64,000 bases of DNA, taken from assembly GCA_026261815.1 (NCBI GenBank), contig JAMPIT010000484.1, positions 11,878,501 through 11,942,500 on the forward strand, written 5' to 3'. Positions 58,201 to 64,000 of the stretch are shown piece after piece. Numbering within the stretch: position 1 is the first letter of the stretch; each line of letters starts with the position of its first letter. The stretch comes from Monarcha castaneiventris obscurior (lineage: Eukaryota > Chordata > Aves > Passeriformes > Monarchidae). Under the pieces are notes generated by a model. The model had not been told where the DNA came from and made no database searches. It was given only the letters and a program-made list of their open reading frames with translations. The position numbers and the translations under genes were made by a program.

Positions 58201-61200
58201 CAGAAATAGCAGGCGGTGAAGGGATACCCCTGTGTCACATGGTTCCCCTCTGGCTCCCGGCTTGTTGCTTTTGCTCTCTGTTGGTGGGGATGCAGCTCTG
58301 GAGCCCAGCGTGCTGCTGCATTTTGTGCTGGCGGAGATCTGCCCTGGTGATGTCATCGCTGCTGTGAGCGCTGCTCCTGCGAGGCTGCTCCTCCTCTCCG
58401 GTGCCAGCAACCAGCGCTCTGTCTGTGGGGGAAGCTTTGTCAACACTGCTGTTGCTACCTCATGGTCAATGACTCCGGGGAGGGAAGCAAGCTCATCAAG
58501 GCCACTGGAGTGTGTTGATTTGCAGCTGATCTCAAATAGCCTTGACTTCTCTTGCCAGGAAACCTGTTATTGAGGCCATGGCTGTCTTCATAGGGCAGTG
58601 AAGCTTCAGGAGGGGGTGCACTGCCTTTGAGATGGGATTGAAGTGTAAACCTGTGGCACAGATTTCTATCTGTAGGATTTAAAGGCACTTGATATACTGA
58701 GTGATTTGCTCTTTCTTCTGTATAACCACTTAAAATGCCAATTTTAGGTGACTAATTGTGTCTAACTGTACTCGCGTGAGTTTCAAGCAGAAATTGTTAA
58801 ATGAAATTTAATAGATTCTCTTAATGTCAATTTAAAAACACAGTATTTTTCTGGAGTCTGTCCTATAGACTGTAACCTTGGTCATTTGACAGGTGAGGTG
58901 GACTAATGAAGTGGGGAACAAAAGTAAAGGCCAGCAGCTGGAGCTGCCTTCGGAGCCGAGCTGCCTGGAGTACCAGGACCTTGGTTACTGGGGCTACCAG
59001 TTTATCTAACAAGTCTGTGCTGAGCCCTTGAACTCTTTCCAGCTAGAAGCAGAATCCTCTTCAAAGTAACCTGCCTGGTGCTTGTCTCCCTCAAGTGGGC
59101 TGAGTCACTCGGCTCCCAGACATGGGTAATGATATCTGGAGTCCAAACTGGCACGGTGGTGACAGTGTCTCGAGCAAAAGCAGTGAGAAGGTTTTAGCTG
59201 AAATGTGCCTAAGCCGGAACCTTTCCCCCCTGCCTAACAAGATGCCATTTGCCCACAGAGTTCTCTTAATCTCACCATGCAAGTTAGGTTTTTATTGGAC
59301 CTTTGTGGCACTTCATCAAGAGAAGAGGTGAAGTGGCAAAGTATTGATGCAGGATCTATGCAAGAGGTATGAGGGTATGAAGTATGAGTGTGAAACTGAG
59401 TATCCACAGTAGGAATTCCTTGTTAGTCACTTACTCAGCTGTCATGACAAGCTACGTGTTACACTCCCATCCTGGTACTGAAATACTTGTCCTTCCTGCT
59501 CTGCAAACCACATTAGCATAGTAAGAGGTATTGAGTGTGTGTAGGATCAAGAGTTCTGCTCACAGATCAAGGTGTAGTTCTTAGATTACAACCTGTCCCT
59601 AGAGAAAACTTCCTCTCTTTACTGAGAACAGGACCTCCTGGAAGGAGGAGTGATGTTTTTGTCATTAGTGTTGGTCTGGTACTTTGCTACGTCTGCTAGT
59701 AGGAGCTCCCATCAGTATTTGCCCCTTCTCCTCTATCAAGCTTCTCATGCTGCAGGACAGACAGTTTTCACTCTCAGATGTGAGTATCAGGTGTAAGTTA
59801 CAGCATCTGGCAGACCTCCTAAGGGCCGTCATTTGACTTGGTCAAAGTCTCCTTTCAGTCTCTTGTTTCCTGCCCAGCCTCTAGGAACTGTGGCAGCCAG
59901 GAGTGGATAAACAAGGCTTGTTTACCTCTGACAAGGTCTAAGATCCATGCTTTGCTTACCACTGCAAAAGTTATCTATCTGTGTTTCTGAAACTGAAAGC
60001 ATGACAGGAATGTGTGAAAACTTAGGAAGCTGTAGTCAAAACTAGAAATTAATCTGAGCACTTTAAAAATATTGTCAGATATGGTAGAAATCTAACAACT
60101 CAACTGTTTGTCAGTGGCCTGGCTAACTTAGAATATTTTGAATTGGACAGCCTTATCTTCTGGACACACAGATTAAGACCTAGCTGCCTCTGGCACTGTG
60201 CTTGTTTTATAGAAAGCAATAAGGGAGTTGTCGCTCAGGGTATGGCCTGATGTGAGAACTGTGCCGGGTTCTTGGTATTCATGTCAGGGTTACTAAAACT
60301 GTTGGGTGGCTCCACTAGCTGGGTGGCTGTGTGCCAAGAGTGTACCACTGTATAAACTGGGCTGTATGAGCACTAGAGCTGTGTTCCAGTTAGTTTAAGA
60401 TTTATTTTACTGATTGGAAAGCTGTCCACCAAGGAGGCCGTTGTGGTGGAGGCATCATGGAAGCTGTGCTGGTGTAGCTGCAGTACTCTGCGTAGGCAAG
60501 GCCCTTAGTCAAGACACATGGCTTGTTGCCTAGTGTCTCCCAGCAGCCAGCTATGTGCTCAACTCTCCTCCCACATCCTGAGATTGTCTCCCCCAGGGCA
60601 GAATAGGGGAAGTTGAGCTTGCTCTGATAAAGGGGGAGGGGTGTTAAAGCAAGCATGCCTGTTCCTGTAACAGCTCCATCCTTGGGGGAAATCTGCTGGG
60701 AACTACCTGAAATCCTGTAGGATTTAACAGGGGAGCTGCTTCTTCCTGGAAGGCTGGGGCAGAGCAATACTGATTCTTGAATCATGACATGATTTGAGCC
60801 TCCAGGAGAAAGGTAGCAGATCTTGAGACAATTGCTGTCTCAAGTCTGTTAGGGTATGTCTGCCCAATCCTGGGAGGAGGATATTCTGTGGTGTAAGGGC
60901 CATTTAGCTGCTGGAGGAAAAGGTGGATTAAAACTTCATGACTGGAAACATCTAGCTTTCAGTGAAGCTTCTGGGTATGGCCTTCTTGCAAATCTGTCTT
61001 CCTGTAAGCTGAAGCCAATTCTACTTCAGCAGCCCTGGCTTTCTTTCTGGGAATGCTGGTCTTGTTAGTGTGTGGCATTACCTTCAAAAGGGTCTTCCTG
61101 GACTCCTCTCCTGCCACAGCTGCAGTCTCCCATACCTGCTACCCACTGGGGAGATGATGGGAGTCATCCTCAGGTTGTCGAGGAGCAAAGTGGTCCACCC

Positions 61201-64000
61201 AAGGTGGCTGCCCAGCATAGCTGGCTGCATCCCTGGGGACATTTTCTTCACTCCCTTCCCTCTCTCCCTTTGGCTCAGGGTGATTATCACCTGGAAGATC
61301 CTACATGTGCTCCTGTGATTTTAGGCTAAGCAGCAGTCTGGGCAAAGCAGTGTTCCTGTACATAGCAAGTAATGTCCTCCAGACCTTCCCACTGCTCCTA
61401 AGCAGACTGTTGGTCTGATCGAACATGGAGAAACACCTGCCTTGGTACTGCAAGCAAATGCATTTTCATGCTTGTTCTGCTCCCACTTGCAAACTATGTA
61501 GTCAGATCAACATGATGCCTCCTCATGAGAAGGTGGCTGTTGTGATATCTAAACCAGTAGAGATTGGAGATCAGTTTTTGGCACTAGAGATGGGGTCTAG
61601 TCTTATGTAGTTTGGACTTTTCTAGGGTAGAGTCACAATTCATTATGGCAGCTTTACAGCCAAAAATCTTGTTCAGCTCCACAGCCAGTATTTAAACTTT
61701 GGGCAGCATAGAACAACTCTGACCTGGAGAAATGCCAGGAGGTGTAACAGGGCTGTGAATCAGTGAGGCTCGGACTGAAGAGCTTGCCTTTGAGAACTTG
61801 GGCTTTGAGCCTGACTGATCATATGCATCAGTGCCTCTCAGAAATGCAGTGCTCTCCAAATCTCAACCCTAAGGGAGCCACAGCTGAGCTGAGATCTCAG
61901 GCAGGGCAGACCCCTTCTCATGTGCAGGTCCTGTGATTTCATTGCAAACATGGCTCCTACCAGTGGCATTGCTTCTGCCTTCCCTGTGTTGTCTGGACTC
62001 TGGAAAGCTGGATGTTGGCATGTCCTCTTCCAGTGAGCTCTGAGTCCTTGCCCACACCAGGGAGGTGTAGTAGAGCCTTCAGCTGAGGATTGAGGGGATG
62101 TCCTGAGGCAAGCTAAAACCTTACTACCACTGATAAGTCTTACCCAGTACTGGCTCTGGAGCTTTCTTGATCACACCAAGAATCTGTTATGCTCAAAACT
62201 GTTGTGTTGCAAAGCTTCTGTTTCCCAGCTGGGTTTTCTGCCTTTTCTCCTAGCTGCATGTTGCCCCATCACTTTCTTCCTTTAGCACTGAACTGTCTTA
62301 AGAGCATGTTACCCATGAACAGGATGCAGCAGAATATTTATGTAGGCCTGGTGTCAGCTCCATCTGGAAGCTACTTCAGACCATGTCAGCTGGCTTTTAG
62401 CACTCACACTGGTTTGTTGCCCATGTTGAAGCAGACGGTGAACAGAACTTGCAGCCATGTGGCTGAGCTGCTGCTGGTTCCTGAGCTTTGCTCAGTTCTA
62501 GAGCAACTGTTCCAGCACTGGAGGCTGCAACTCCACCCTCAAAAGGAGGTGGAAACTTACTGCAGACAGCTGTAGTCTGAAAAGCCAATTCCTCTGGGAT
62601 ATTGAAACATGTTCTAAGATTCTGTTTTGATCTGAGCCATGTCAGTGTGCTAGCAGGCATCTAAAGCTCTAGGCTGTTCTTCAAGAAGGTGAAGCTTTTG
62701 GCATAGGACTCTCAGATGGGTGTGGGATATACTGGACGGCATATTTACACCTGACAGCTTGCTATATAATGTTTTATACAAGGTATCAAAAATTAATTTG
62801 TAGCTGAGGCTTCCAACTCTGTGAACAGAGGTAATTTCTGCCTCACAGGGCTGTCTGGGAAGGGTACCAACTGGACAGAAGCCTGCTCTTGGTGGAGCTG
62901 CAGTAAGTAGCAGGCAGCTGAGCTGCTCCTCTTGAGGAGGGAATGAGGAGCTGTGCTTGAGCTTTTGGTTGGGTACCAGCAGGAGGGAATATATTGGTTA
63001 GAACATCAGCTTAAACGTGTTGGGAAGAAGGAGGTGGAAATCAGTTTTGAGATGCTGCTGATAGAACAGCAGCTAGAATCTACCCTTCAGTGAAGCTGTC
63101 ACAGGAATATCTTGCCAGCTGATTTTGGTGTGGGCCCTACTTGAACTGACTGCTGCTCCGTGGTGCATCTGTGAGGCCTGAAGGCATCTCTTACTGTATG
63201 GACTGTGGGAGCCCATTGCCCTCAACACCAGCCTGTTTACAGAGAGCAGTTCTTGCAAGGTGTCAGCCCGAATGAGCAGATGTTCCTGATTTCTGTTTTA
63301 GACACAGCATGTGTCCCCACTAAATGTGAGGCTTTCCTTGATGATATCTTCCAGTGAGCTGGGGAAGCTGAGCTCTTAGTAGTCCTGTCATGGGAGTGGA
63401 AGTGTCCTGCTTGTGCAGCCTTCGTCAGTGCAAGACTCAACTTGCTCTTTAACTTCCTATGCTTCTGTAGTAGTCATCAATGCAAGGATGCTGGATACAT
63501 GTTCTGCCTGTAGAGCACCCAAGTTCGGTAAGGAAAATATGCAGGCTCTGTAGCAGTCAAAAACATCAAAGACAGACTTATTTCTAGTTTCTTCCTTGAA
63601 GGCAGCTTGGCATCTCTTAAGCTGTGTTGATGTGAAATTAATAGCCCCTGCTGATTGTCCTCTGGCTACTGCTGTGCTTTTGCCCAGCTGAAAAGATGGG
63701 ACTTCTGTCCTCCTTGTGGGCCGTTGTGTCACATGTTAAAGGGTGGTATCTGTTTGTCTCAGATTTGTGTTGAACTGCTTGGGCAGTTAGTTACTTGTAG
63801 CTTTGTATTGGCTGACACTTTGTTAGCAATGTCTGTGTGACTGGCTAGTGGGAACCAAGATGTTGTTGAATTGTAAACCGGTAAAGCTTGTTCAGCCCAA
63901 TCTGGGGCTCTGCTGCAGTTGGAGTCTGAGGCTTCAGTACAAAGGGTATCTGTACCACTTGGATATTCTGCAACCAGGAGCTGTGATTCTGGTCAACTAA
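54663..64000 (+). other. Probable RAB7A intron 1; no exon recognised
   Basis: About 9.3 kb with no frame resembling the Rab7 N-terminus (the P-loop exon expected next) on the plus strand. It contains the GC-rich end of the CpG island, A/T-rich DNA at 55,330-55,440, a T-rich tract near 56,260-56,310 and a minus-oriented CR1 fragment. The remainder is unremarkable unique-looking DNA. Confidence 0.4.
56543..56835 (-). mobile_element. CR1 LINE fragment, reverse orientation
   Basis: Begins with GAATCACAGAATATTCCAAG followed by CTGGAAGGGACAC, the reverse complement of a CR1 3' end, and continues with the familiar CAGTGCCCAGCCACCCTTTG and GAAGAACTTTTTCCCTATAT blocks. It lies in the putative RAB7A intron, antisense to that gene. 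Confidence 0.9.

Noticed and set aside
54663..64000. RAB7A coding exon 2
   Set aside because: I looked for the Rab7 N-terminal P-loop exon and found nothing similar on the plus strand.

Overview
The window is nuclear DNA of a vertebrate, most likely a bird. The evidence is one clearly recognisable split gene (RPN1) with short GT-AG introns, several CR1-type LINE 3' ends of avian style, one retroviral-type solo LTR, CpG-island promoters, and otherwise long non-coding DNA of roughly even base composition. There are no bacterial-style operons, tRNA or rRNA genes, and no CRISPR array.

Layout. (1) 1-34,680: about 34.7 kb in which I can support no protein-coding gene. Given the RPN1 neighbour and its orientation, vertebrate synteny (GATA2 - RPN1 - RAB7A) would place GATA2 beyond the left edge, so this stretch is probably distal upstream DNA of GATA2. 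It holds a CR1 fragment, CpG-rich patches, conserved-looking A/T-rich blocks, CTCF-like motifs, GATA-motif clusters and one short exon-like reading frame (31,896-32,249). (2) 34,680-42,450, minus strand: the complete RPN1 gene, ten coding exons (1,788 nt, 595 residues plus stop), with a short 3' UTR, two candidate poly(A) signals, and a CpG-island promoter carrying three tandem YY1-type motifs. (3) 42,780-54,250: intergenic, with a RUNX/GATA/AP-1 motif cluster at 43,150-43,490, an orphan CpG island at 47,030-47,560, a minus-orientation solo LTR (about 52,564-52,980) and a plus-orientation CR1 3' end (about 53,285-53,697). (4) 54,300-55,250: a strong CpG island with YY1, E-box/CLEAR-like, CRE and ETS motifs and a good splice donor at 54,662/54,663. 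By synteny this is probably the non-coding first exon and promoter of RAB7A on the plus strand. (5) 54,663-64,000: probably RAB7A intron 1, with one minus-orientation CR1 copy. The RAB7A coding exons are not in the window.

How the parts relate: RPN1 (an oligosaccharyltransferase subunit, ER membrane) and the putative RAB7A (late-endosomal/lysosomal GTPase) are housekeeping genes transcribed divergently from CpG islands about 12 kb apart. The left part is the kind of gene-poor regulatory territory expected beside a developmental transcription-factor gene. Nearly all other open reading frames are chance frames in GC-rich DNA.
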